From the NCBI GenBank assembly GCA_937898885.1, contig CALDKD010000007.1, positions 1 to 64,000 of the forward strand: 64,000 nt of DNA, given 5' to 3'. How positions within the stretch are numbered: position 1 is the first letter of the stretch; the number at the start of each line of letters is the position of its first letter. This document shows positions 25,728-35,024 of the stretch, piece after piece. Made by a program: the position numbers and the translations under genes. Source of the DNA: an uncultured Bacteroidales bacterium. Its GTDB lineage: Bacteria > Bacteroidota > Bacteroidia > Bacteroidales > Bacteroidaceae. Under the pieces are notes generated by a model that saw nothing but the letters and a program-made list of their open reading frames with translations, was not told the origin of the DNA and ran no database searches.

Positions 25728-26990
25728 CTATTTTTCCCTATGCCAGAGCGCATCCATACGCTCCTTTATGCGGTCTTCCTGAGGGTTGTGCTGTGCCTGC
25801 CAGAAGCGTGCGTCCTTAATGTCATCGGGCAGGAACTGCTGCTCAACGAAGTTTCCCTCATAGTCATGGGCATATTTGTAGCCATCGCTGTAGCCCAGGT
25901 CCCTCATAAGCTTGGTGGGGGCGTTGCGCAAGTGCAGAGGCACCGGCAGGTTGCCAGTCTCCTGAACCTTGGCAAGAGCGGCCGCAATGCCCAGATATGC
26001 GGAGTTGCTCTTGGGGCTTGTAGCCAGATATACCGTGGCCTCGGCCAGCGGTATGCGTCCCTCGGGCCAGCCCACTTTCATAACGGCATCGAATGCGGCA
26101 TTCGCCAGCAGAAGCGCGTTGGGATTGGCCAGACCGATATCCTCCGATGCAGAGATAACCAGACGGCGGGCAATGAAGGCAGGGTCCTCCCCACCCTCAA
26201 CCATACGGGCCAGCCAGTAGAGCGCCCCATCAGGATCGCTTCCGCGGATTGACTTGATGAATGCCGATATTATGTCGTAATGCATCTCGCCATCCTTGTC
26301 GTATGCCAGAGGATTCTGCTGCAGGCGGAGGCTCACCACCTGGTCTGTTATAACCACATCGCCATCCTCAGCCTCAATCACCAGCTCAAGAATGTTCAGC
26401 AGCTTGCGCGCGTCTCCACCGGAATAGCGAAGAAGGGCGGTATTCTCCTTTATCTCTATCTTGCGGCCTTTCAGATATGTATCCGTATGAATGGCCCTGT
26501 CGGCAAGAGCCAGCAGATCTTCCTTGTCGAGCGAGTTCAGCACATACACCTGCATTCTTGACAGCAGAGGCCGGATCACCTCAAACGACGGGTTCTCGGT
26601 GGTTGCGCCTATGAGCGTAATCACTCCGGTCTCAACGGCATTGAGAAGCGAGTCCTGCTGTGCCTTGTTGAACCGGTGAATCTCGTCTATAAAGAGAATC
26701 GGGCTGTTCTGGCTGAAGAAACGGCTGCCGCGGGCCTTGTCCAGCACATCGCGCACATCCTTCACACCAGCGCTCACGGCACTCAGCGTAAAGAACGGCA
26801 GCTCAAGCTTCTCGGCTACAATCTGCGCCAGAGTAGTCTTGCCTGTTCCCGGAGGTCCCCACAATATGAATGATGACACGCGTCCGGACTCTATCATCCT
26901 GCGCAAAACCGCACCCTCACCAACAAGATGCCGCTGTCCGACATAGTCCTCCAGCGTGTGCGGCCTCATTCTCTCTGCCAACGGTTTCAT
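25728..26990 (-). CDS. rarA: Replication-associated recombination AAA+ ATPase RarA/MgsA
   Basis: Clamp-loader-like ATPase acting at stalled replication forks (420 aa). Start MKPLAERMRPHTLEDYVGQ is typical. Walker A GPPGTGKT is at 45-52, Walker B is ILFIDEIHRF, sensor 1 GATTENPS, followed by the C-terminal tetramerisation region (YSDGYKYAHDYEGNFVEQQF). Length and motifs fit the family fully. First gene of a unit with the HAD phosphatase; a TAACTTTG box lies 23 bases upstream. Confidence 0.96.
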   Translation of the reverse strand: MKPLAERMRPHTLEDYVGQRHLVGEGAVLRRMIESGRVSSFILWGPPGTGKTTLAQIVAEKLELPFFTLSAVSAGVKDVRDVLDKARGSRFFSQNSPILFIDEIHRFNKAQQDSLLNAVETGVITLIGATTENPSFEVIRPLLSRMQVYVLNSLDKEDLLALADRAIHTDTYLKGRKIEIKENTALLRYSGGDARKLLNILELVIEAEDGDVVITDQVVSLRLQQNPLAYDKDGEMHYDIISAFIKSIRGSDPDGALYWLARMVEGGEDPAFIARRLVISASEDIGLANPNALLLANAAFDAVMKVGWPEGRIPLAEATVYLATSPKSNSAYLGIAAALAKVQETGNLPVPLHLRNAPTKLMRDLGYSDGYKYAHDYEGNFVEQQFLPDDIKDARFWQAQHNPQEDRIKERMDALWHREK

Positions 26991-27013
26991 ACTGCCTTGC
27001 TCATCTGATTAGG

Positions 27014-27021
27014 CAAAGTTA
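27014..27021 (-). promoter_or_regulatory. -7 box TAACTTTG for rarA
   Basis: Exact TAnnTTTG match on the minus strand, 23 bases before the ATG at 26990. No clear -33 TTTG. The rest of the 200-base gap between rarA and the glycosyltransferase shows nothing else I can support. Confidence 0.6.
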
Positions 27022-27143
27022 CCATTTTTCTCATTTCCCTGATACTATTCCCACAGAAATAACAGCAGATACATTTTGCCATGAAGTCCCAAAAGGAATC
27101 AGCCATACAGGCGGCGAGGCTCAGCAAAATAGACACGAAACGA

Positions 27144-27174
27144 ATTGTATTCTTGTCCGTCATTATTATCTTTG
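27144..27174 (+). promoter_or_regulatory. Promoter of the glycosyltransferase gene
   Basis: ATTG (27144-27147) and TATCTTTG (27167-27174) are 19 bases apart. It lies within the upstream extension of the reading frame and so fixes the start at 27205. Confidence 0.7.
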
Positions 27175-27204
27175 CAGTACGAAGACATAAGAGGCATAAG
27201 ACGA

Positions 27205-28095
27205 ATGGCATCGCTATCTATACTCATACCGGTATATAACCGTAACTGCTCAGAGCTGATATCAGACCTGCACGCGCAGGCCTGCACGCTCGGCATACCG
27301 TTTGAGCTTATTGTGGCCGATGACCACTCAACCGACGCTGAGGCATTGAATGCCGTTTGCGACACCGCCTCCAGCCTGGAGCATTGCCGCCTCATTGCCT
27401 TGCGGCAGAACATAGGCCGCTCCGCCATCCGCAACCTGCTTGCCGACAACGCAGCATATAGCAAGCTGCTTTTTATGGACTGCGATGCGGCAGTATGCTC
27501 GCCACAATATCTGGCCTGTTACATAGAGGCATCAGGGAAAGCCGATGTGGTTTGCGGTGGCGCACGTCACTCCGACACGCTTCCCCAACCTGGAGTGGAG
27601 CTCAGGTGGAGATATGAGAAAAATGCCGACAGACAACGCTCTGCGGAATATCGCGGCCGCACCCCATACGCACGCTTCACGCCATTCAACTTCCTGATAT
27701 CGCGCGATGTGTTCCAAAGTATCCGCTTCGGCACGACATTCAAGGGCTACGGTTACGAGGATGTGCTGTTCGGCCTTGAGCTGGAGAGGCGCGGCATATC
27801 AATACTGCACATTGACAATCCCCTGCTCCACCTTGGCATAGAAGACAACGCCACTTATCTGGGCAAGACCGAGGAGGCCATACGCAACCTTCTGGCCCAC
27901 AAGAGCGACATTCAGCAAGGCTCCACTCTGCTGACACACTACAACAGGATATGCGGCCTGCATCTGAGGCCATTGTTGCGTGCAACGGCCAGACTGTTCC
28001 TTAAACCAATAAAGCGCAACCTGCTTGGGAGCAACCCGAGCCTGAGGTTATTCGCCCTTTACAAGCTTCTTTTCCTCAGTATTCAGCAGGCTTAG
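27205..28095 (+). CDS. Family 2 glycosyltransferase
   Basis: GT-A-fold sugar transferase (296 aa), cytoplasmic or membrane-associated. The N-terminus SLSILIPVYNRN and the nucleotide-binding ELIVADDHSTD are typical of GT2. A DXD-like motif is in LLFMDCDAAV, and a later acidic motif is GYGYEDVLFGLELERRG, as in chondroitin-polymerase-like GT2 enzymes. Donor and acceptor are unknown. The frame is open from 27145, but the -7 box lies there, so the ATG at 27205 is used. No other polysaccharide synthesis genes adjoin it. Confidence 0.88.
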   Translation: MASLSILIPVYNRNCSELISDLHAQACTLGIPFELIVADDHSTDAEALNAVCDTASSLEHCRLIALRQNIGRSAIRNLLADNAAYSKLLFMDCDAAVCSPQYLACYIEASGKADVVCGGARHSDTLPQPGVELRWRYEKNADRQRSAEYRGRTPYARFTPFNFLISRDVFQSIRFGTTFKGYGYEDVLFGLELERRGISILHIDNPLLHLGIEDNATYLGKTEEAIRNLLAHKSDIQQGSTLLTHYNRICGLHLRPLLRATARLFLKPIKRNLLGSNPSLRLFALYKLLFLSIQQA

Positions 28096-28108
28096 GCATA
28101 AAAAGCAG

Positions 28109-28116
28109 TATCTTTG
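28109..28116 (+). promoter_or_regulatory. -7 box TATCTTTG for the NSS symporter
   Basis: Exact match to TAnnTTTG, 15 bases before the ATG at 28132, giving a very short leader. Confidence 0.6.
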
Positions 28117-28131
28117 TAAAAAATCCGGACA

Positions 28132-29532
28132 ATGAATAAAGTCAGAAAGCGAAACTCATTCAGCAACTCATTAGGTTTCACATTGGCGGCGGCGGCAAGT
28201 GCTGTAGGACTTGGCAACATCTGGCGTTTCCCGTATCTGGCCGCCCGTGACGGAGGCGGTGTGTTCCTGCTTGTATATATAGTCCTTGCACTCACTTTCG
28301 GATTCACCTTACTGATAACCGAGGTGGCTATCGGCAGGAAGACCCAGCAAGGCCCGCTCACCGCCTATTCCGTCCTTCATCCCAAATTCGGATTTATCGG
28401 AAAGTTCGCATTCATAGTACCCTATCTGATATACCCGTATTATTGTGTAATCGGAGGATGGGCATTGAGATATATGACTGCATTTGTCACCTGGAATATG
28501 GATTCCGCAGCCTCAGACAGTTTCTTCGCAGGATTCACGTCATCGGTATGGTCTCCAATTATCTATACCGCCATATTCGCCTTTCTTTGCTGGTACATTG
28601 TGTGCAAAGGCGTCAACAAGGGCATTGAGCGATACTCCCGCATCATAATGAGCGGACTTGTGATACTTGTAATTTTCATCAGCTGCTATTCCCTTACCAT
28701 CAGCAATACGGATATGAGCACTGGTGTAACGCGTACCGGACTTCAGGGGGCCGGAATCTATTTTGTGCCTGATTTCCAGGGAATGACACTGAAAAGATTC
28801 TTTATGATTGTGGTCGATGCAATGGGACAGCTTTTCTACTCACTCTCCATAGCTATGGGCATTATGGTGGCATACGGCTCATATATGAGAAAGGAGGAGA
28901 ATCTGGGCAAAGCCATTGACCTGATTGAGATTTTCGATTCCGTGATTGCGATACTGGCAGGCCTTATGATTATTCCTGCCGTATATGTGTTTATGGGAAC
29001 AGAGGGCATGTCTGCCGGTCCAAGCCTGATGTTCATCACACTGCCAAAGGTTTTCCAGTCGCTTGGAACATTCGGCAACATAATAGGCTCGCTGTTCTTC
29101 ATAATGGTTGTTTTCGCAGCCGTGACAAGCGCCGTATCAATACTGGAGGCTATCACCGTAAGTATGATGGACCGCTACAAGCAACCGCGTACCGAGGCTG
29201 TCACCAGGCGCTCACTGGCAGCAATCATTATTTCCGTAGTGGTCTGTCTGGGCTACAACGTGCTCTACTTCAACGTGACTCTGCCGAATGGGGCAAACGC
29301 GCAGATACTGGATATTATGGATTACATCAGCAATAACTTGCTTATGCCTGTGCTGGCATTCAGCACCTGCCTGCTTGTCGGCTGGTTTATCAAACCTGAG
29401 ACTATCATTGATGAGGTTTGCCTGAACGGATACAAATTCCGGCGCAGGTCTGTTTATGTGATAATGGTGAGATATATTGCTCCAATCATGCTTATGATAC
29501 TTTTCTTCGGAGCGTTCGGACTGACAAGATAA
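28132..29532 (+). CDS. Na+-dependent neurotransmitter/amino acid symporter (NSS family)
   Basis: Inner-membrane LeuT-fold transporter (466 aa) with about eleven helices, the usual number for bacterial NSS proteins. The first helix carries the Na+ and substrate signature AAAASAVGLGNIWRFPYLAA with the unwound GNIWRFP. Helix 2 has DGGGVFLLVY and EVAIGRKTQQGPL. Bacterial members carry amino acids such as tryptophan, tyrosine or leucine; the substrate cannot be told here. It has its own promoter. It would use the Na+ gradient made by the NQR operon. Confidence 0.94.
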   Translation: MNKVRKRNSFSNSLGFTLAAAASAVGLGNIWRFPYLAARDGGGVFLLVYIVLALTFGFTLLITEVAIGRKTQQGPLTAYSVLHPKFGFIGKFAFIVPYLIYPYYCVIGGWALRYMTAFVTWNMDSAASDSFFAGFTSSVWSPIIYTAIFAFLCWYIVCKGVNKGIERYSRIIMSGLVILVIFISCYSLTISNTDMSTGVTRTGLQGAGIYFVPDFQGMTLKRFFMIVVDAMGQLFYSLSIAMGIMVAYGSYMRKEENLGKAIDLIEIFDSVIAILAGLMIIPAVYVFMGTEGMSAGPSLMFITLPKVFQSLGTFGNIIGSLFFIMVVFAAVTSAVSILEAITVSMMDRYKQPRTEAVTRRSLAAIIISVVVCLGYNVLYFNVTLPNGANAQILDIMDYISNNLLMPVLAFSTCLLVGWFIKPETIIDEVCLNGYKFRRRSVYVIMVRYIAPIMLMILFFGAFGLTR

Positions 29533-29546
29533 TTTTTTGCAGGATA

Positions 29547-30284
29547 ATGACGGAGGATGTGAGAATCAGGTGTGTGGAAGCCGCTATCCGCTATGAGACA
29601 GCGGATTTCATTGCCGCCGACCCAATACAGTTTCCGCACAGATACACAGAAAGACATGACATTGAGGTATCGGCCTTCATTTCCGCCTGGATGGCATACG
29701 GAAGCCGCAAGGTCTTCCTGCAGATACTGGACCGCCTGCACAGCGATATGGATGCAGCCGGAGGGCCGTTCAAGTATATCACCGGCGAGGCTTATACAAG
29801 AAGCGCTACTTCGCCAGATTGCTGTCTGTACCGTTTCTACAAGCAGCGCGACTACCTGAGCCTGTGCGGCAAACTGAGGGAGTTGTATTTGCGCTATGAC
29901 TCAATTGAGGGTCTGATCAGCCCTTCGGCATCGCTCGCCGGCAACATACTGGCGCTGTGCGCTTACTTCGATGGCATAAACGGAATACCGGTTCCCGGAA
30001 GTACGTCGGCCAACAAGCGTCTGTATATGTTCCTGCGATGGATGGTGCGCAAAGGCAGCCCGGTTGATTTCGGCATCTGGAGCAACATCAGCCCGCGGCA
30101 ACTAGTCATTCCACTTGACACTCACGTTTTTCAGACCGCAAGGTCACTTGGAATCACCAACAGGAAAAGCGCGGATTTGAAGACCGCCATAGAGATTACC
30201 CAGGCTATGGCGGAGATATGGCCTGACGACCCTGCGAGGGGAGACTTTGCCCTTTACGGAATGGGCATAGCCGATTGTGAATAA
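29547..30284 (+). CDS. TIGR02757 family protein (DUF2400)
   Basis: Conserved protein of unknown function common in Bacteroidetes (245 aa). Family features seen: DPIQFPHRY near the N-terminus, EVSAFISAWMAYGSRKVFLQ, RLYMFLRWMVRK, and a C-terminal VIPLDTHVFQTARSLGI followed by DPARGDFALYGMGI. The last part resembles helix-hairpin-helix DNA glycosylase folds, which suggests nucleic-acid binding, but no activity is established. I start at the ATG 29547, 14 bases after the NSS stop, instead of the frame opening at 29418 inside the NSS gene. Confidence 0.85.
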   Translation: MTEDVRIRCVEAAIRYETADFIAADPIQFPHRYTERHDIEVSAFISAWMAYGSRKVFLQILDRLHSDMDAAGGPFKYITGEAYTRSATSPDCCLYRFYKQRDYLSLCGKLRELYLRYDSIEGLISPSASLAGNILALCAYFDGINGIPVPGSTSANKRLYMFLRWMVRKGSPVDFGIWSNISPRQLVIPLDTHVFQTARSLGITNRKSADLKTAIEITQAMAEIWPDDPARGDFALYGMGIADCE

Positions 30285-30324
30285 CTATTCCCGCCCCATA
30301 AGCTGAAATCTGCGCATAAAAACT

Positions 30325-30332
30325 TAATTTTG
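30325..30332 (+). promoter_or_regulatory. -7 box TAATTTTG for the glnS operon
   Basis: Exact TAnnTTTG match 32 bases before the glnS ATG. No -33 TTTG at the proper spacing. Confidence 0.6.
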
Positions 30333-30364
30333 CGGCAGATTTACGCGCAAAATATAATAGGTAT

Positions 30365-32107
30365 ATGGCAGAGAGCGTTTCAGCAGAAAACAGCGAGAAA
30401 AAAAGTCTGAACTTCATTGAGGAGATAGTTGTAAAGGACCTGGCAGAGGGCAAGAACGGAGGCAGGGTGCAGACCCGATTCCCGCCAGAGCCAAACGGAT
30501 ACCTTCATATCGGGCACGCCAAGGCCATCTGTATGGACTTCGGCATAGCCGCCAAGTACGGTGGCGTGTGCAACCTTCGCTTTGACGACACCAACCCTAC
30601 TAAGGAGGATACCGAGTATGTAGATGCCATCAAGGAGGACATTGAGTGGCTTGGCTTCCACTGGGGGAATGAGTATTATGCCTCAGATTACTTCCAGCAG
30701 CTGTGGGATTTCGCCATCGACCTGATAAAGCAGAGCAAGGCATATATCGACGAGCAGGATCAGGATACCATTCTCTCGCAGAAGGGCACCCCTACCCAGC
30801 CCGGCATCAACAGCCCGTACCGCGACCGTCCCATGCAGGAGAATCTGGACCTGTTCTACAAGATGAACAGCGGCGAGCTGGAGGAAGGCTCAATGGTGCT
30901 CCGCGCCAAGATTGACATGGCCCACAACAATATGCTGTTCCGCGACCCCATCATCTACCGCATAGTGAAGACACCGCACCACCGTACAGGTACAAAGTGG
31001 AAGGCTTACCCTATGTATGACTTCGCACACGGGCAGAGCGATTTCTTTGAGGGTGTCACCCACTCTCTCTGCACTCTGGAATTCTTCCCGCACCGTCCGC
31101 TCTATGACCTGTTCATTGACTGGCTGAAGAAGGGCGAGGACCTTGACGACAACCGTCCGCGTCAGAACGAGTTCAACAAGCTCAACCTGAACTACACATT
31201 GCTCAGCAAGCGTAATCTGCTGGCTCTGGTTCAGAACGGAATGGTTTCAGGATGGGACGACCCGCGTATGCCTACAATCTGCGGCTACCGCCGTCGCGGC
31301 TATACGCCAGAGTCCATCAAGATGTTCGTTGACCGCATCGGCTACACCAAGTTCGACGCGCTGAACGATATGGCGCTTATGGAGTCTGCCATCCGCGAGG
31401 ACCTGAACCGCAGGGCTACCCGCGTATCGGCAGTCATTGACCCTATAAAGCTTACTGTAACCAACTATCCGGAGGGCAAGACCGAGCAGCTTGAGGCCAT
31501 CAATAACCCCGAGGACCCTGAAGCCGGCACACACACAATAACTTTCAGCCGCGAGCTCTGGATTGAGCGCGATGATTTCATGGAGGATGCGCCGGCCAAG
31601 TACTTCCGCCTGTCACAGGGCCGTGAGGTACGTCTGAAGAACGCCTACATCGTACTCTGCACCGGTTGCAGGAAGGGCGATGACGGACGCGTTGAGGAGG
31701 TGTTCTGCGAATACATCCCTAACACGAAGACCGGCGAGAGCGACTCAAACCGTAAGGTCAAGGGTACAATCCATTGGGTAAGCACAGCCCACGCCGTAAA
31801 GGCTGAGGTTCGTCTGTACGACCGTCTGTGGAAGGTTGAGAACCCACGTGACGAGATGGCACGTCTGCGCGAGGAGGGTCTGTCGCACGTTGACGCAATG
31901 AGGCAGATGCTGAATCCTGACTCTCTGGAGATACGTGAGAACTGCTATGTAGAGGAGTATCTTGCCGGCACCAAGCCTATGGACCACTTCCAGTTCCAGC
32001 GCATCGGCTACTTCTGCACAGACAAGGACTCGACACCTGAGCATCTGATATTCAACAGGACCGTATCGCTTAAGGACTCCTGGGGTAAGATTAAGGACAA
32101 GGCATAA
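30365..32107 (+). CDS. glnS: Glutaminyl-tRNA synthetase
   Basis: Class I tRNA synthetase charging tRNA-Gln (580 aa). The HIGH signature is in RFPPEPNGYLHIGHAKAICM. The KMSKS-equivalent is LLSKRNLLALV. The C-terminal beta-barrel anticodon-binding domain follows from about residue 345. GlnRS rather than GluRS is shown by the PPEPNGYLHIGHAKA context and the length. First gene of a tight unit with the TPR, DedA and phosphatase genes (gaps 5, 8 and -1 bases). Confidence 0.97.
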   Translation: MAESVSAENSEKKSLNFIEEIVVKDLAEGKNGGRVQTRFPPEPNGYLHIGHAKAICMDFGIAAKYGGVCNLRFDDTNPTKEDTEYVDAIKEDIEWLGFHWGNEYYASDYFQQLWDFAIDLIKQSKAYIDEQDQDTILSQKGTPTQPGINSPYRDRPMQENLDLFYKMNSGELEEGSMVLRAKIDMAHNNMLFRDPIIYRIVKTPHHRTGTKWKAYPMYDFAHGQSDFFEGVTHSLCTLEFFPHRPLYDLFIDWLKKGEDLDDNRPRQNEFNKLNLNYTLLSKRNLLALVQNGMVSGWDDPRMPTICGYRRRGYTPESIKMFVDRIGYTKFDALNDMALMESAIREDLNRRATRVSAVIDPIKLTVTNYPEGKTEQLEAINNPEDPEAGTHTITFSRELWIERDDFMEDAPAKYFRLSQGREVRLKNAYIVLCTGCRKGDDGRVEEVFCEYIPNTKTGESDSNRKVKGTIHWVSTAHAVKAEVRLYDRLWKVENPRDEMARLREEGLSHVDAMRQMLNPDSLEIRENCYVEEYLAGTKPMDHFQFQRIGYFCTDKDSTPEHLIFNRTVSLKDSWGKIKDKA

Positions 32108-32112
32108 GCAGG

Positions 32113-33459
32113 ATGAAGGAGAGCCAGTCGTCTTACTTTGAGAGCAGCGAGTTTCTGGAATTGCTCAACAGTTATGAGAGTATGGAGCACGAAGGTGCTC
32201 CACGCTACTTTGACGGTATAGACATATCAAATCTGGCCGAGTTCTACAGCTCGATGGATGAGGATGACAAGGCATCGGCCGCCATCAGCTACGGATTGCA
32301 GATTCACCCCAACGATACTGACATTCTCATAGCACAGGGCCATCTTCTGCTAAAGCAGGGAAAGAGCCACGAGGCCCGTACACTGGCAGAGTCCATAAAC
32401 GAGACGAATTGTCGCGAGTTGCTGTTTCTGAAAGGCAGCATAGAGCTTTATGATGAGGACAATGTGATGGCAGAACGATACTTCTGCCAGTCTGTTGAGG
32501 CAGGAGACGAGGATTTCGGGCTCTACGCCGATATAATAGCGGCATTCATTGACTACGGGCAGTACGATTACGCTCAGAACTGGCTGGACAAGGCTATGGT
32601 GCTTGAGCCGGACTACAAGGATTTCGCAGAGCAGCAGGCAGACCTCTATATGGCCACTCAGAATCTCACGCAGGCTGAGGAGAAATACAACCAGCTGCTG
32701 GACGAGTATCCATACGAGATTTACTATTGGGAGCAGCTTGTCTGCATAGCATACCGGCTTGAGGAATGGGCAAAAGCGCTTGACTATTTTGAATACATTG
32801 AGGCCATAGACCCTATGTACGACTCAATGCAGATGATAAAAGTGGAGTGTCTGATAGAGAATGAGCATTATGCCCAGGCCGAGAGGAAGTTGCGCACGAT
32901 GTTGGAGAAGACTCCTGACTCAAGCGAGGTTATGTTCCTTCTTGGCAACACATTAAGCCTTCAGCAACGTAACGAGGAGGCTATTCCATATCTGACGAAG
33001 GCTATTGAGATCTTCCCTGATGACCCTCAGATGTATATTCAGCTTGCCGCAGCACAGCACGAGTGCGGACAATACAAGAAGGCCGCGCAGAGTCTGACCA
33101 AGGCTTTCAACGGCGGATTTGCCTGTCACCCTGACAACATTCGCCTGCTGATGCTTCAACTTCTGCAAGACGATGACATCCAGACCGTTTGTGATATGCT
33201 CATCGCACTGTTCAGCATTGAGAATCTGGATATGGATGAATATGGTGTTTTCCTGAGTGCGCTGACTATGTGCTGCTGGCAGTCCGGACGCTCAGAGGAT
33301 TTCAGAAAATACTTCGGGCTCGCTTTCGACGCTAATCCCGAGGGTACACTGCGACTTTTCGGCATAACAGACCTGACGCTGAGCAAAGAGCTGGCAACTA
33401 CTATTCTCTTGAAAGTAAGTCAGGATGATGCGGCACAAACAACACAAAACAGATTATAA
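32113..33459 (+). CDS. Tetratricopeptide-repeat protein
   Basis: Cytoplasmic protein (448 aa, no signal peptide) built mostly of TPR units. The clearest are around 60-95, 155-190 (YAQNWLDKAMVLEPDYKDFA), 195-260 and 270-335 (EAIPYLTKAIEIFPDDPQMY). It is acidic. TPR proteins are binding scaffolds, and the partner is unknown. It follows glnS by 5 bases and precedes dedA by 8, so it is co-transcribed with both. Confidence 0.85.
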   Translation: MKESQSSYFESSEFLELLNSYESMEHEGAPRYFDGIDISNLAEFYSSMDEDDKASAAISYGLQIHPNDTDILIAQGHLLLKQGKSHEARTLAESINETNCRELLFLKGSIELYDEDNVMAERYFCQSVEAGDEDFGLYADIIAAFIDYGQYDYAQNWLDKAMVLEPDYKDFAEQQADLYMATQNLTQAEEKYNQLLDEYPYEIYYWEQLVCIAYRLEEWAKALDYFEYIEAIDPMYDSMQMIKVECLIENEHYAQAERKLRTMLEKTPDSSEVMFLLGNTLSLQQRNEEAIPYLTKAIEIFPDDPQMYIQLAAAQHECGQYKKAAQSLTKAFNGGFACHPDNIRLLMLQLLQDDDIQTVCDMLIALFSIENLDMDEYGVFLSALTMCCWQSGRSEDFRKYFGLAFDANPEGTLRLFGITDLTLSKELATTILLKVSQDDAAQTTQNRL

Positions 33460-33467
33460 GAACCGCA

Positions 33468-34100
33468 ATGGAATCAATAGGAATACTTCAATGGTGTCTT
33501 GACCACCTTAATTACTGGACAATCACGTTTCTGATGACAATAGAGAGCTCCGCTATCCCCTTCCCTTCCGAGATAGTGGTACCCCCGGCGGCCTATCACG
33601 CGGCTGCGACCGGAGAGATGAGCCTCATTATGATTATCATCTGCGCTACAATAGGCGCACTGCTTGGCGCGACCATCAACTATTTTCTGTCGCTCTGGCT
33701 TGGAAGGCCCATCATATACAAGTTTGCAGACAGTAAGCTTGGACATCTTCTCGCACTGGATGGCAGCAAGATACAGCGCGCCGAAGACTATTTCAACGCA
33801 CACGGTACTGTATCAACACTTGTAGGCCGACTGATTCCCGTAATACGTCAGCTTATCTCCATACCCGCAGGACTATCCAGAATGAATTTCGCCAAATTTG
33901 CGGCTTTCACGGCACTGGGAGCCGGAATCTGGAATATCGTACTCACTCTGCTCGGTTATTTTCTGGAGCGCGTGGTACCAGAGGACCAGCTTATTGACAC
34001 CGTAACCAAATACAGCCACGAGATAGGCTACAGCATCCTTGCGGTAGTAGTTGTCGTACTTGCCATAATCATTATTAAGAACAAGTCAAAGAAATCCTGA
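33468..34100 (+). CDS. DedA-family membrane protein
   Basis: Inner-membrane protein (210 aa) of the DedA/SNARE-associated family; studied members flip undecaprenyl phosphate or phosphatidyl lipids. Family motifs are SSAIPFPSEIVVPPAAYHAA near the N-terminus, GATINYFLSLWLGR, and RLIPVIRQLISIPAGLSRMN with the conserved arginines. The C-terminal helix ends in KNKSKKS. Its stop overlaps the start of the phosphatase gene by one base (TGATG), implying coupled translation. Confidence 0.92.
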   Translation: MESIGILQWCLDHLNYWTITFLMTIESSAIPFPSEIVVPPAAYHAAATGEMSLIMIIICATIGALLGATINYFLSLWLGRPIIYKFADSKLGHLLALDGSKIQRAEDYFNAHGTVSTLVGRLIPVIRQLISIPAGLSRMNFAKFAAFTALGAGIWNIVLTLLGYFLERVVPEDQLIDTVTKYSHEIGYSILAVVVVVLAIIIIKNKSKKS

Positions 34101-34939
34101 TGATGAGCCCTATCCGCACAGACAGTAATCATTTATACACTTTCGCCACCCAGAGCATTGGAATGAGGACCATTATCAATGCAAGGGAGCTTGGAGGTTA
34201 TATGATGCCTGACGGAAGAGTCATAAAGCGTGGAAAGCTTCTCCGGGGAGGAGCCTTGAACGCCACGTCACAAGAAGAGCTTAGCCTGCTCAGCGAGAAA
34301 TACCATCTGGTCAGGATATTTGACTTTCGCACCAGTTTTGAGGTGGAACGCACTCCTGACAAGGAGGTTCCGGGTGCCAAACGTATATGGTTGCCCGCAT
34401 TTGATGAGAGCAGTATGTCTATGGCAAAGATGTCACTTCCGTCTGAGGCATACCGGGACCTGGGAGGCTGGCTGGTATCAAGAGCCGCCAATCCTACCGT
34501 GCAGCAGATTGCACGTGATATGTACCCTATTATGATAACTACGGAGTTCACTCAAGTACAATATGCCGGTTTCTTCCAGAACATTCTGAGCAGTGAGGAT
34601 GGTGCCATATTCTGGCATTGCTCACAGGGAAAGGACCGCACAGGGCTTGGAGCCGCACTCCTTCTGGCTGCGCTCGGAGCAGACCGCGACCTCATTATGA
34701 CTGATTTTGAGATTTCAAATGAGGTATATATGCAGGAGGTTGAGCAGGTCTTCAGCCACTTGTCAACAAAAGAGGAGAAAGAGGCGGTGCTGACTTTCAT
34801 TGGGGTAAATTCAAAGTATTTCGCCAATGCCCTTGACATTGTTGAGAAGCAATATGGCTCATTGCTAGGTTTTCTGCAAGGTCCGATATGTCTCTCAGAT
34901 GATGATATCCGAGACTTGCGCGACCGTTTCCTTGAATAA
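34100..34939 (+). CDS. Tyrosine-protein phosphatase (DSP-like, PF13350 type)
   Basis: Cys-dependent protein or lipid phosphatase (279 aa) with the P-loop HCSQGKDRTG: nucleophile Cys174, Arg180. The N-terminus NARELGGYMMPDGRVIKRGK with LLRGGAL is typical of the bacterial Y_phosphatase3 family. The general acid is probably within IWLPAFDESSM. No signal peptide, so it is cytoplasmic. An alternative start one codon later (34103) is possible. Being coupled to dedA hints at a membrane-lipid or envelope substrate, but this is inference. Confidence 0.9.
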   Translation: MMSPIRTDSNHLYTFATQSIGMRTIINARELGGYMMPDGRVIKRGKLLRGGALNATSQEELSLLSEKYHLVRIFDFRTSFEVERTPDKEVPGAKRIWLPAFDESSMSMAKMSLPSEAYRDLGGWLVSRAANPTVQQIARDMYPIMITTEFTQVQYAGFFQNILSSEDGAIFWHCSQGKDRTGLGAALLLAALGADRDLIMTDFEISNEVYMQEVEQVFSHLSTKEEKEAVLTFIGVNSKYFANALDIVEKQYGSLLGFLQGPICLSDDDIRDLRDRFLE

Positions 34940-34969
34940 GTCATAACGGAGGCAATCGTTGCTATCCAT

Positions 34970-35000
34970 AAAAAAGCAATCCGGCCTTTTGGACCGGATT
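34970..35000 (-). terminator. Terminator of xylA
   Basis: AATCCGG (34978-34984) pairs with CCGGATT (34994-35000) with a loop containing TTTT. A minus-strand T-run lies at 34970-34975. Confidence 0.8.
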
Positions 35001-35024
35001 ACCTAGAAATAACGGTTACGTTAA

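Noticed and set aside
26987..27211. 74-codon minus-strand frame upstream of rarA
   Set aside because: It covers the rarA promoter and start, and its composition is not protein-like.
27081..27239. 52-codon plus-strand frame with a hydrophobic stretch
   Set aside because: It runs straight through the glycosyltransferase promoter and start codon in another frame and has no promoter of its own.
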